Assembly (NCBI GenBank): GCA_015680905.1
Contig: CM027383.1
Span: 36,392,501 to 36,456,500, forward strand
Source of the DNA: Coptis chinensis
Taxonomy: Eukaryota > Streptophyta > Magnoliopsida > Ranunculales > Ranunculaceae
Length of the DNA stretch: 64,000 bases
Direction: 5' to 3'
Position 1 is the first letter of the stretch; each line of letters begins with the position of its first letter. Positions 24,258 through 35,346 of the stretch are shown here, in pieces. The translations under genes were made by a program, and so were the position numbers. The notes under the pieces are model-generated. The model was not told the origin of the DNA. It saw only the letters and a list, made by a program, of their open reading frames with translations, and searched no databases.

Positions 24258-25556
24258 CTAAAGAGACTGTTGGATAGAAGCTAGGATTTGATTCTGTTGA
24301 TTCATGTATGTCAGAAAATTTTCAGCTGTTTTATCGGCTGTGGATTGTACCAGCGGAGCAGCAGGAACTAGTTCACGGTTATTATTTACGGGTTGATTTT
24401 GGTAGTCATATCCTTGATTAGCGGGAACAAGGTTGCGGTTGTTTTGGTACCCTATATTTGCATTGTTGGGAAAATTACTTTGCCCTTGCTGGAATTGCGG
24501 AGGATTTCCTTGACGATAGGAATTGTAGTTCGCGGGTGGTCGTAGAGGAACGTTGTTGACACCCGGAGGAGCTTGTTGTTGGGCAGGGGGTGTCCAAGCT
24601 AAATTCGGATGTTGTCGCCAAGGTGCATTAGGGATGTTGAAAGCACAAGCCTCTTCAGAAGGTTGGGGATGGCACTCATATACCAAAGGACAATAAGAAT
24701 TGGCGTGCTCATGACTTAAGCAAAGAGGACATGGGGAAGCGTTGGCAGCCATGACCTGTTTGGGTTTTTGATCATTTACTTGTACTGAAAGAGCATCGAC
24801 CTTTTTGTTCAGGGACTCGATTAGAGTTTTTAATTCCGGATCGGGTTTGACCTCGAACATAGACGTAACTTTGGTAGGAGTGTCTTTAGAAGATCTGGAA
24901 GAATCAGTGTCTCCCCAATGGGTGCTTTGTGAAGCCTGTTTCTCAAGAAAAGTGTATGCTTCAGTAGCACCCTTGTCCATAAAATAACCGCCGTTCATGA
25001 TATCTAAGGTTTCCTTTTGATGGTCAGAGAGACCATTAAAGAATGAACGGACTAATACAGCGGTGTCGAGTTGATAATGGGGACATTCGAGAAGCAGATA
25101 AGTAAATCTGCTCCATCCTTCCGAAAAGGATTCCTGTGGGTGCTGGCGAAAGAATTGAATCTTTTGAAGCATCTCTGTAGTTTTCTTCTGAGTATAGAAC
25201 TTTATCATGAATGCTTGTACGAGTTTGGCCCATGTGTCAATGGATTGCCGCGCTTCGCCAGTGAGCCAAACTGAAGCTTTATCAGCTAAAATGAAGGGAA
25301 ACAACCTAAGCAAGACTTGTTCGTTGGTAACAGTCGGATGGCGAAAAGTGGTGACTATTTGTTGCATCCGACGAAGGTGATTGTACGGTTTTTCATGGTC
25401 TAGACCATGGTAAATAGGTAACAAACCGAAAATGTTTGGCGGAATTCAAAAATCGCCTACAATAGCATCGAGTTTAATGCAAGAAGCAGGTCCTTCTTGT
25501 AAGGCAGTATAGAAATCCGAAAGGGGTTTCTCGACTGTGGGATTTTCCTGGGCCAT
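24258..25556 (-). pseudogene. gag of element B
   Basis: Gag forms the particle and packages the element RNA. The start is ATG at 25556 (MAQENPTVEKPLSDFYTALQ). An in-frame TGA at 25448-25446 sits where element C has CGA, and the same frame then runs 388 residues from 25424 to 24258. It contains IYHGLDHEKPYNHL, KASVWLTGEARQSIDTWAKL, FFRQHPQESFSEGWSRF and LVRSFFNGL, the core of the plant retrotransposon gag domain. A perfect CX2CX4HX4C zinc knuckle follows (CPLCLSHEHANSYC), then a Pro/Asn/Gln-rich tail. Apart from the early stop this is the best-preserved coding region of B. Confidence 0.9.
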
Positions 25557-26956
25557 AATTAAGGAAGATGATGGCAACAGAGATGTTTGACGAGGTTGAT
25601 TTACGGAGGATGAACTATGTCAAGGAGATAACATAAGCAGTTGTTTATTGTATTTTCGGCGACGATATGTAAGTTCTAATTCCTTATGTTTACCAGACCG
25701 TAGTCTCATACAAATATAAATTTTAATTTAAGGCTCATAAGGAACGAATTATGACTGGAGGTTTTAGAATTAAGGAAAGAGGGAGGTGAAGCACGTCATC
25801 CTAAGCTGTTGCTAACTTGAGCAGGTAAGCTAGGATAACGTGTGAATATTCCAGCAGCCAGGTCACCTGAGAGAATTGAGGGAGGTTGTTCGTGCTATCA
25901 CATTCCTTAATTAGGCAACCTCAATTTTTTTCAAGTTTCCTAGGCACTGATGGAATAGGATGATGATTTATGATGGTGTATTATGCGGGGTGTTATTAAG
26001 ATGATTAAGATGAAATTTTAATTACTATGATTTTTTATTATTATTATTTTTTTATTAATATTATTATTATTATTATTATTTTTTGTTTAGTTTACGTAAT
26101 TAATGTATTATGGAGACGTGATTACGAAACATGCAATTAAAAACAATAGATGCCAAAATAGAAACTAATTAACATATACTAGTTTACGCAGAAAGTCTAC
26201 ACATGCAAATCTATATTACTTATACGTGCAACTATATGTGAGTTATATGTGAGCTAGGGGAATGTCGAGAATGAACTCATACAAATGAATACCGCGTACG
26301 TGAATTGATGTAACATACACATACAAAAATATTCTAAGCAGGTGGTTTGAAACTACACATACATCCAAATATATTAAAATCATATTGATCGTGTTAACAT
26401 GAATATGTAATGACGAATCTCATTTATATGCAAAGAGTTCTTATGCCAACACACAAACATGCAAGGTAAAACAGGTTATAGTAACAACCAAATATTATCC
26501 TCGACAAAGTTTGAGGAGTTTAAGAATTTGAAACCTGGCGTCCCGTGATTCCTCGTACACGATCGAACTAACTCCCGAGCTTGTGAATTTACTGGAAAAA
26601 CTGGACAAGAGAGTCCAAAAGAGTACTGATAAGGAAAGTGGCCTGTACCTGAAAACCGGAGTGTTGGTACTCCAGGTTAGTCTTACGCGTTACTAATTTA
26701 GTCTCGTCTGAGACTCTTTTGTCAATTCAGTACTTCAAGTTCCTACGAAACACTTAAACTATGCTAATAGAAATAAACAAGATCTGGTTCACAGATATCT
26801 GTTAGTAGAAAAAGTTGGGGCAAACAGGTACGTAATACGTTAATATTGCAAAAGAAATAGAAATTAAAAAAATGAAGAGGTAGGGGAGGGGTTTTACGTG
26901 ATGTGTTCCAGTTATTACGTTAATTCCAGAGTCCTTCGGCGTGCAGCAACTCCATT
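25557..26956 (-). mobile_element. leader of element B with degenerate primer site
   Basis: This non-coding leader lies between the 5' LTR and gag. Next to the LTR the minus strand reads aaTGGAGTTGCTGCACGCCGA, a decayed version of the tRNA-Asp primer site. AT-rich simple repeats (ATT units) occupy about 26030-26085. I see no gene. Confidence 0.65.
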
Positions 26957-28688
26957 TGATAAAAACATTTTTAATTTTACGTTTATTGGTTTTCTTGATT
27001 AATTAAGTCCGAGGTCCACAGTCCGAAGTCCAAAGACCAAAGTCCCAAGTTCAAAGTCCGTATAGTCGTACATTTTAGTCAAGTTACCTTACTCACGTAG
27101 GTTTGGTAGGATAGGTCGAGTAAGGGATCGTCCAAACCTTAGGGCTTGAAAAAGGTTCACAACTGGAATTACAACTTTTGGTGAGTAGGATTTTAGGTTT
27201 CTTAGTTGGTTTTAATTAAATTAACGGTAATGCAAATAATGTAAATTACTACGGTGATTTTGATGTAGATAACGAAAGATAGAGAACAAGGAGAGAGTTA
27301 ATCATACTCATGCAAGAATCATTTTTCAACAGTTTATATTACCACGTCACTACATCTCTAGTTCATCTCATGTTCGGAGACGACGTCGAGTATTGATCCC
27401 TAGCGCATGCCCACATCTCTGAGTCGCATCCCACTAGCATAAGGAGTTGAACTAATATTTAATCTCTAGAATATCATTTCAGCTCCTGGCTCGATTCCAC
27501 ATCAGCTGGACAAATTGGAGAGCTGTCTGACATTATAGAGTCGCGCGGGAGACATTTTGGTCGCGCACGAGACTGTTCTGGAGCATCACCACTCCAAATT
27601 TGTACAGTCTCAGTCATTTTGGGACTGGATGTCTAATCTATGCCTAATTCCTAAGTAGTGATTCTAGAATATTAAATAGTCAATCTGGATTCTCACACGA
27701 GCAGCATAACCCTCCCCCTAAGGGGGGGGGGGATTAGCTCATGGTTATTGAAGGAATAACAAAATTTGCTGTATACATTAAGTAAATAAATATAGGACAG
27801 GAATTACACTAGAAAAGAAATGACTGTTATTAAGGGTAAATTGACTTACAGTATTTAAGCTGTTAGAATGAAAATGACAGAGTTTAAGTGCTGGAATGAA
27901 ACTACAGACGTTAAAGTAAAACTAATGTATAGCTAAAGCATGAAAATGCTGAAGGAAAAATAATGAAGGCTACCCCCTCATATATATAGGCGGGAGACTG
28001 GAGACAGATTAATTGAGTTTTGGCCTTATGCTAATTGAGAGATTCAAAACTTTGAAATACAAAGTTTTGGTTTTACCTGTTTTAATTTAGCTTTGTCTTT
28101 TTCTTTATAAGGTTTTGTCTTTATATGTTTTGGTTTTAGATCTTTTAGCCCAATTCAATTCAAACATTGAATTGGTGCGTGTCTTTCCTATTATGAGGTG
28201 GCACCAAATTAAGACCATCACTTGCCACCTACCTATGCTGACTCGTCATGCCTTTTGGGCCCGTAGAGTGGGTCCACTTAGTGTGTCCAGTGGCGGTGCC
28301 GATTTTGGCGTTTTTACAACTTTCTGTCTTTGCGTAGAGTTTGTCGCCTGGTCGCCTCGGCAATTCACTAGCCAACGCCGACACCCGTGATTTATCGATT
28401 TGAGCTTCGAAGTTTGTCGCTTTATATGTGGACCCGCTCGCGACCGGTTTTGTTCTTTTGGAAACTTCGCTCTAGTCGTCGCTCTGTTGGGCTTCACTAG
28501 GGTTGAGTGGGAAACTTCAAATATTCCAGTATTCCCGTACTTCAATGCATGTTTTATCATTATATTCATTTTAAATGCGGAAACCTGCAAAAGTACGAAA
28601 ATATAATTATTACATGATTATTAAACACATAATCGACCAAAATGCTATGTCTATCGGGGTTTAATATTACAGTTTTGGGTGCTTATCA
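26957..28688 (-). repeat. 5' LTR of element B
   Basis: 1732 bp, longer than its partner (1462-3031) by about 160 bp because it retains 27121-27277. A related stretch exists in the LTR of element A near 30590-30660, so the longer form is probably ancestral. A run of ten G lies at 27723-27732. Confidence 0.9.
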
Positions 28689-28693
28689 ATTGA

Positions 28694-29249
28694 CATCGGC
28701 TCCTCTAACTGTCATTGAGATGTGAGGAAACGTGTGCCCACTGTACACTAGAGTTAACAAAACCTAAGTGGTAAAATTTTGAGTGGAATTGTGTTTTGAC
28801 ACATACCTGTGAGAACCCATTTAGGTACGCTCTCCAAAGGATCTAGAAACGGCCCTACTAGTACATTTCAATGCAAAGTTCACTGTATGCATTATCATAT
28901 GTAGATGTTTTAATTATTGGACGCATATTAACTTGAGTTTCAAAGAAATCAATCCTTGTTCCCTGCTAAGGAGATGTATGGATATCTGAGATTAATTTAG
29001 GAAACGAGTTTTTGTCACTGAGTCATTGTAGTATAAATGAAGTTTGTGAGTATTTTCTCTAGAAAACTCTCACGAGGCTATAACTCGTCCATTAGGGAAT
29101 TCCTAGTGGTTTAAGGCCTTGTTGCATATGGTCAATGCAACCGCACTCTGCAAAATGAGAATTAGTTAGGACTACACATTTTGGCCACTTATCTGTTTTA
29201 ATGTCTCTTCTTTGCATGAGGACAAACAAAGTGCTGTTTGGGGGTAGTG
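28694..29249 (+). mobile_element. Athila-like element A, right internal part and polypurine tract
   Basis: The plus-strand 3' non-coding block resumes after element B. 'tgtcattgagatgtgagg...gtgtgcccac' is collinear with C 20236-20270 and D 33257-33292. The hairpin is at 29089-29109 and the purine tract ctgtttgggggtagtg ends at 29249. Confidence 0.85.
29089..29109 (+). other. conserved hairpin, element A copy
   Basis: Arms CCATTAGG and CCTAGTGG. The one change from the other copies (C to T) would still pair as U-G in RNA. It lies 141 bp from the 3' LTR. Confidence 0.8.
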
Positions 29250-30761
29250 TGATAAGCACCCAAAACTGTAATATGAAACCTCATTGAGACATATAAATTT
29301 GGTTAATTATGTGTTTAATAATCATGAAATAAATATATTTTCGTACTTTTGCAGGTATTCGCAGTAAACATGAAAATATTGGTTAAACCTGCGTTAAAGC
29401 ATGGGGAACGACGTATATATGAATTCTTCCAAATCAGCCATGTAAAGCCCAACAAATTCGGACAGAAGTATCAAACTTCCGAAGCTCCTACCTCTTGAAC
29501 TAGGACTCCGAATGCGACAACTGAGCTGCTCAGACAATCAGGGTGATGAACTCTACGCATAGGTGGGAAGTTGTAAAATTGCCAAAAGACCGGACTGCCA
29601 CTGGACTGCATGTGGACCCACTATGCGAGCCTGCAAGATTTGATGAGTCATCAATCATGGAGCATGTCAAGACAAAAATGCCAAATTATTGGTGCAAAGT
29701 TGACACCTTGCATGTAATTAATTAGATTAGGTGTTAATAGTGAAAAAAAGGCAAGGTGTCACTTTGTTTTAATATGGTGGATAAAAATGAAGTAAATGTG
29801 GTTTGGTGTTTCATGTGGGAGGAAATGAGATTTCTCTCAAATGGAGAAGAAAACAAAACAAGGGGGGACAATCCATTTACTCCCTTGACTTCTTTTCCTT
29901 TATCATGTATTATTTTAGTTCCTTAGCCTTAGTTTTTATTTAGTTTTTAGTTTTGAAAAAAATAGCTTGTAATAGTTTTAATGGAGGAAACCTTGTATTC
30001 CTCTTGAAAAATTCTCACTTCTTCATGCAAGTGAGTTTATAAATAGATAGTTTCTTCTTTTTGCTCTCTCTCTTTTTACATTCCACACTTGTTTTAGTTT
30101 TAGCCTAAGGATCATGAGCTAAACCTTTCCTTTGTGGGGAGTTAATAATACTTATGTGAGGGAAAATTCTTGTTATTTTGGTTTAGTAAGTTGTTTAGGA
30201 AGAACAATTAGACCTACATCCTATCCCAAAATGATAGTTGGTGTAGAGTCTAGTTAGGGATCAAGTGATGAGCTTAGAGATAAGTCATTGCTTTGGTTCC
30301 ACATGCTAGCATTTATGAGCTTAGAGATGAGTCATACATGTTAGGGATGAAGTTTTCTTTTAGTAGGACTTGTCTATGAGTTCTAAGAAGATAAAAATAC
30401 ACTTACAAAAGTCAAATAACAAAAGTTATCTTCACATGAGGAGAATTAACTCTCCACTTTTGTTTTAGTAAAATTTTATTGTGTCTTAGTTGCATGATTA
30501 CGTAACTTAATGTTTTTTAATTTTTGTGTAGTAAAGAAACCAAGTATGTAGTATTAATATAATCATAGCTAAACTTACTCACCAGTTCCTTAAAAGAGTA
30601 AAAAGCCAAGTTGTAAGTGGTCCTAGAAATTTAGGTTGGTTCGAATCCCTACTCCAATTTTATATGAACATGAAGATCGTGAGTAAGGAAAAATATAATT
30701 GAATTCGCACTTTCGCCGAAGAAGAGATTCAAATCTCTAACGTAGCAAAACGCTTATATCA
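29250..30761 (+). repeat. 3' LTR of element A
   Basis: It begins TGATAAGCACCCAAAACTGT after a purine tract. The first 110 bp match B's LTR, including tattttcgtacttttgcagg. A block at 30590-30660 (aagttgtaagtgg...gaatccctactcc) matches B's LTR near 27120-27190 inverted. I place the end at aacgcttatatca (30761), just before sequence of the Copia LTR. The 3' boundary is inferred, because the other LTR of A is off the window. Confidence 0.7.
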
Positions 30762-30766
30762 TAAGG

Positions 30767-31080
30767 CCTCTTGTTCTTGATTCTTGTTACCTCTTGTAAA
30801 CTCTCCAATCTTTGCTATAAAGAAAACTTGGCTCTTGTGTGGATGTAGGTAACATTTACCGAACCACCTTAAATCTTTGTGTCTCTTTGCATCATTTACT
30901 TCCATATTTATTGTTTGCTATGATTGTGATGATAAATTAGTGGTTTTGCTTGTTGAGTTTGTTGTGATAACTACCAAAGTCTTGGGTGGGTGACTTCTTT
31001 GGTGTGATTTCCAAGTTGAAGTCATTTGGGATAGAAAGTAACTAGATTGAGGTGTGACTTTCTAGTGAAATCTCCTAACA
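30767..31080 (+). repeat. 5' LTR of Copia element E, 3' part only
   Basis: It aligns from cctcttgttcttgattcttg to ctcctaaca with 39771-40085. The upstream part seen in the 3' LTR (39407-39770) is absent here and is replaced by the end of element A. Confidence 0.88.
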
Positions 31081-31082
31081 AG

Positions 31083-31100
31083 TGGTATTGAAGCTTCAAG
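31083..31100 (+). other. primer-binding site of Copia element E
   Basis: TGGTATTGAAGCTTCAAGG lies two bases after the LTR. The usual plant Copia site is complementary to the 3' end of initiator tRNA-Met (TGGTATCAGAGC...). The first six bases match exactly. Confidence 0.75.
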
Positions 31101-31191
31101 GTTGAATCAGTGTATATAGGGTGTGTGAGGAAAAGACTCCACATTTAGTAGAGAAGGCTAGGTGTTTGTAAAAATTCCTCTAAGAAGTTCT

Positions 31192-32725
31192 TGATAAGAG
31201 CCTAAAACTATAGTTTTAACCCTTTAACAATAATACTTTTAGACCAATTATGCGAGTAATAAATAAAAGTTAATGTTAATTACGTGCTTTTATGTATTAT
31301 AGGCATTGAAGTCAATTATGTGCAGAAATGTGCCACCTTGGCGAGATAAATGAGCAAGGGTTGGTTGCTAAGAAGTTCTGTGATTAAAGGCCAAGATTCA
31401 AAGAGAAAAAGCCTTCGTAAAGCCCGGTCAAAAGATGAAAAGTCAAAGTCAACGCGGGCAAAAATAGCACACAAAGTCAGCAGAACTTCCAAAGACCGTA
31501 TCTTTGGACTTAGGCCTCGGAATTGGGCGTACCTTATGTCAAAACGACCGGATCGGAAAGATATTTCCAATGGTCCAAACCTTGACCCAATCAGAGGAGC
31601 AGAAGTAGACAAAAAGCTTATTGAAGTCAAACCCAGCTAGAAAGGGCCCTGTGGACTGAAGAAATTGGGTTTTGGGCCCGATTTTCCAGCCCAAAATATG
31701 GATCCTCAGCCCATGCACGAAAATGTGGATTTGGTCTCCTCCATTTCCACACACAAGAGTTAGCTCTGAAGTATTAATTAGCATATGATAGAAAAGAGCC
31801 ATTAGAGAATAATCTAGATCTAGTTTTGAGTTTTTGAATTAGTTAATTAATTAGTTTTCATTCCATTAATTAGTTTCATTCCTTGTTTTAGATTAATTAT
31901 TGGAATCATTGTTTATCATTCATTATATAAATAAAATAGTTAGTTCTTGATAATTTTGATTTTGTTATTTAAAATTGCTTAGATCTAATTTCAATTCTTG
32001 TTATTTAATGATTTCTTAGTTGTTAATTTAGATTTCAATTATTGTTTAGTTGAATTTAATAAAGTTAGAATCTTTATATTATGTGTAATTCAAATTCATA
32101 TGAAAATGATAGCATGATGATTCTAGGCTAAACCTCCATTAGAGGGGGTTGAAGAAACCTTGATGAAGTTTGATCTTTGTTAACTTAAAAATCGTCGTGA
32201 TAATCTATTCAATTCTAGAAAGTAATTAGTTCACCATGAGAATAGGTTTGGTTGCTTCACATGCTAGTTATTAATTAGTAGAGATGACATGTATAATTAG
32301 ATATTAGAATTACCATTTTGACATGCGAAACATTGAAATTTGGATCACGATGAATCTTTGTTAGTTGATTAAATCGAGTTAAGGTGGATTCGATCCCCCC
32401 TAATTCTTTATCTAGATTTAAATATTAGTATTCCGTAACATTTCGTAATTGAATCATTATAGTTAGTATCTTGTTATTTGAATTTGCATCGTAGTATAAT
32501 CTCACCATTACTCTCATTAGACTTTGGATAGATTCGCAATATTAGAAAACATTGAATGCTAAAGAACTAGGAGTGGAATGAATCTTCTATTCCAACTCTA
32601 TTTCAATAGTATCGAGAGTAGAAATTTTTGATAATAACTATCTTCGTAAAAGTTTTAGTTTTACTTACGTTTGATATTCATTATTTATTCGGGAGTAGAA
32701 TTATTACCATTTTTTGCGTTTATCA
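31192..32725 (+). repeat. 5' LTR of element D
   Basis: This 1534-bp LTR pairs with 33791-35313 with scattered substitutions. It shares the tatctttggactcaggcc and caaaacgaccgg blocks with element C's LTR. Confidence 0.94.
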
Positions 32726-32727
32726 AA

Positions 32728-32792
32728 TGGCGCTGCTGCTGGGGATCGAACCCGGGTCACCCGCGTGACAGGCGGGAATATTCACCACTATA
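32728..32792 (-). other. primer site extended into 65 nt of tRNA-Asp sequence
   Basis: Read on the minus strand this is nt ~11 to the 3' CCA of a tRNA-Asp with anticodon GTC. The D-stem side begins TATAGTGG, the anticodon arm is CCTGTCACG, the T arm is GGGTTCGATCC and the end is GCGCCA. By comparison with the plant tRNA-Asp sequence as I remember it there are five mismatches, three of them in the 18-nt primer-site part. A 35-nt stretch (32746-32780) is identical. The first ~10 nt of the tRNA are missing, so it cannot fold an acceptor stem and is not a working tRNA gene. Confidence 0.85.
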
Positions 32793-33790
32793 AGAGAAAA
32801 AGCCCAATTCTTAAACCTACCCAATTCTTTGAATAAGTCTAAGAATAGAGATGAAGAATAGAAGAGAGAAAAACCTTTGAAATCAAGAATTTGTTAGTCG
32901 CTTCAGATAAAAAAAGTAAGTTTCCATCCAAATAAAAAAATAATAATAAAAGAAAATAAAGAGTTAGAACTCCAAAAATAGAATTAAGGAGTCAAAAACC
33001 AAAGAAAAAGAGAAAAAAAATATGGCTAAAGATGGAAACAAAGTATAGAAGCAAAAGTAAAGAACAAGGGTTTCTCTAGTTACATAATATGAAGCCTCTA
33101 TTATCTCAAACTTGCCTTTTTTGAATATCCATTTTCTTCCTTTTTAAACCATCTTCTAATCCCCGTACCACCTAATAAAGACCTCTAGCTCAATTAATAA
33201 TAGCTTAGTGTGATAGTAAGTGGCAGATGTGTTTGATCGACTCCGGCTTCCTTGTGTGTCATTGAGATTGTAAGGTAAAGTGTGACCACTACACACTAGA
33301 GTAAATAAAACTTGAAGCGTAAAAAATCAGAGTGGTTTTTGTCTTGACATTTATGTGAGCACCTACTTAAGGACGCTATTTCGAGTTTTCAGAAACGGAC
33401 CTGCTAGTGCATCTCATAGTATTACTCATTGTATATATGTTTATTCATAGATGATTGATTATTATACATATATTAGCTTAGGTTTCGACTTGATTATTCT
33501 GTATTCATTGCTAGTGAGATGTATAGATAATTGAGACATAGATAAGGAAACAATAGTTTTATTTATGAGTCGTTGTAGTATAGATGAAGTTTGTGAGTAC
33601 TTTCACTAGAAAACTCTCACGAGACTATAACTCGTCCACTAGGGAATTCCTAGTGGTTTAAGGCCTTGTTGAATATGGTCAATACAATTGCACTCGGCGA
33701 AATGAGATTAGTTAGAACTCCATTTTTGGTCACTTATGCTAATTTCTCATATTTGCTTGAAGACAAGCAAAATGCTGTTTGGGGGTGGTT
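32793..33790 (+). mobile_element. 3' non-coding region retained in element D
   Basis: From 'agagaaaaagcccaattc' onward this is collinear with element C from about 19793 to 20764. Landmarks are acctacccaatt, gtttccatccaaa, atatggctaa(a/g)gatgg, cacctaataaagacctctagct, the hairpin at 33636-33656 and the purine tract ctgtttgggggtggtt ending at 33790. There is no coding content. Confidence 0.85.
33636..33656 (+). other. conserved hairpin, element D copy
   Basis: Arms CCACTAGG and CCTAGTGG with loop GAATT, 134 bp before the 3' LTR, identical to the element C copy. Confidence 0.85.
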
Positions 33791-35313
33791 TGATAAGAGC
33801 CCAAAACTGTAGTTTTAACCCTTTAACAATAATACTTTTAGACCAATTATGCGAGTAATAAATAAGAGTTAATGCTAATTACGTGCTTTTATATATTTCA
33901 GGCATTGAAGTCAATTATATGCAGAAATGTGCTACCTTGGCGAGATAAATGAGCAATGGTTGGTTGCTAAGAAGTTCTGTGATTAAAGGCCAAGATTCAA
34001 GGGGAAAAAGCCTTTTTAAAGCCTAGTCAAAAGCTGAAAAGTCAAAGTCAATGCGGGCAGAAATAGCACACAAAGTCAACAGAACTTTCGAAGACTGTAT
34101 CTTTGGACTCAGGCCTCGGAATTGGGCGTACCTTATGTCAAAACGACCGGCTCGGAAAGATATTTCTAATGATCCAAACCTTGACCTAATAAGAGGAGCA
34201 GAAGTGGACGAAAAGCCTATTGAAGTCAAAGCCAGCTGAAAATAGCCTGTGGACTAAAGAAATTGGGTTTTGGGCTCGATTTTCCTGCCCAAAACATGGA
34301 TCCTCAGCCCATGCACGAAAATGTGGATCTAGTCTCCTCCATTTCCACACACAAGACTTAGCTCTGAAGTATCAATTAGCTTAGGATAGAAAAGAGCCAT
34401 TAGAGAATAATCTAGATCTAGTTTTGAGTTTTTGAATTAGTTAATTAATTAGTTTTCATTCCATTAATTAGTTTCATTCCTTGTTTTAGATTAGTTATTG
34501 GAATCATTGTTTATCATTCATTAGATAAATAAAATAGTTAGTTCTTGATAATTTTGATTTTGTTATTTAAAATTGCTTAGATCTAATTTCAATTCTTGTT
34601 ATTTAATGATTTCTTAGTTGTTAATTTAGATTTCAATTATTGTTTAGTTGAATTTAATAAAGTTAGAATTTTTATATTATGTGTAATTCAAATTCATATG
34701 GAAATGATAGCATAATGATTCTAGGCTAAACCTCCATTCGAGGGGGTTGAAGAAGCCTTGATGAAGCTTGATCTTTGTTAACTTAGAAATTGTCATGATA
34801 ATCTATTCAATTCTAGAAAGTAATTAGTTCACTATGAGAATGGGTTTGGTTGCTTCACATGCTAGTTATTAATTGGTAGATATGCCATGTATAATTAAAG
34901 ATTAGAATTACCATTTTGAAATGCGAAGCATTGAAATTTGGATCACGACGAATCTTTGTTAGTTGATTAAGTCGAGTTAAGGTGAATTCAATCCCCCCTA
35001 ATTCTTTATCTAGATTCAAACCTTAGTATTTCGTAGTTGAATCATTATAGTTAGTATCTTGTTATTTGAATTTGCATCGTAGTATAATCCCACCATTACT
35101 CTCATTAAACTTTGGATAGATTCGCAATATTAGAAAACATTGAATGCTAAAGAACTAGGAGTGGAACAAATATTCTATTCCAACTCTATTTCAATAGTAT
35201 CGAGAGTAGAAATTTTTGATAAGAACTGTCTTCGTAAAAGTTTTAGTTTTACTTGCGTTTGATATTCATTATTTATTCGGGAGTATAATTATTACCATTT
35301 TTTGTGTTTATCA
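33791..35313 (+). repeat. 3' LTR of element D
   Basis: 1523 bp, ends gtgtttatca, followed by the duplication GTTCT and then the Copia E leader just ahead of its gag. Confidence 0.94.
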
Positions 35314-35346
35314 GTTCTCCACCGTTGTTTTGGTTTAGTGGAAGTC

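Larger units (their letters stand above)
1462..28688 (-). mobile_element. Athila-like Gypsy element B (minus strand), interrupted by element C
   Basis: Two related LTRs (1462-3031 and 26957-28688) both begin TGATAAGCACCCAAAACT on the minus strand and end TTTTTATCA. The flanks read ATCGA (1457-1461) and ATTGA (28689-28693), a 5-bp target duplication with one mismatch. In minus orientation the order is 5' LTR, degenerate primer site, gag, protease, RT, RNase H, integrase, two extra ORFs, a long 3' non-coding region, a purine tract and the 3' LTR. Gag-PR-RT-RH-INT is Gypsy order. The tRNA-Asp-like primer site and the protease and RT motifs point to Athila. Every coding part is broken. Removing element C (9570 bp plus one 5-bp duplication) leaves about 17.6 kb, long for the group. 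Confidence 0.88.
31192..35313 (+). mobile_element. short non-autonomous LTR element D
   Basis: LTRs 31192-32725 and 33791-35313 flank 1065 bp of internal DNA. Both start TGATAAGAGCC and end TTTATCA, and the target duplication GTTCT flanks them (31187-31191, 35314-35318). The inside holds no ORF of note. It contains a primer site continuing into tRNA-Asp sequence (32728-32792), then sequence collinear with the last kilobase of element C, the hairpin and a purine tract. It is inserted in the leader of Copia E. It is a LARD/TRIM-style deletion derivative related to C and depends on others for replication. Confidence 0.93.

Noticed and set aside
32728..32792. Functional tRNA-Asp gene on the minus strand
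   Set aside because: The first ~10 nt are missing, so no acceptor stem can form, and it lies exactly at the primer site next to an LTR.
31316..34239. Similar ORF pairs in the two LTRs of element D
   Set aside because: The similarity reflects LTR duplication. The peptides have no motif and no support as coding.
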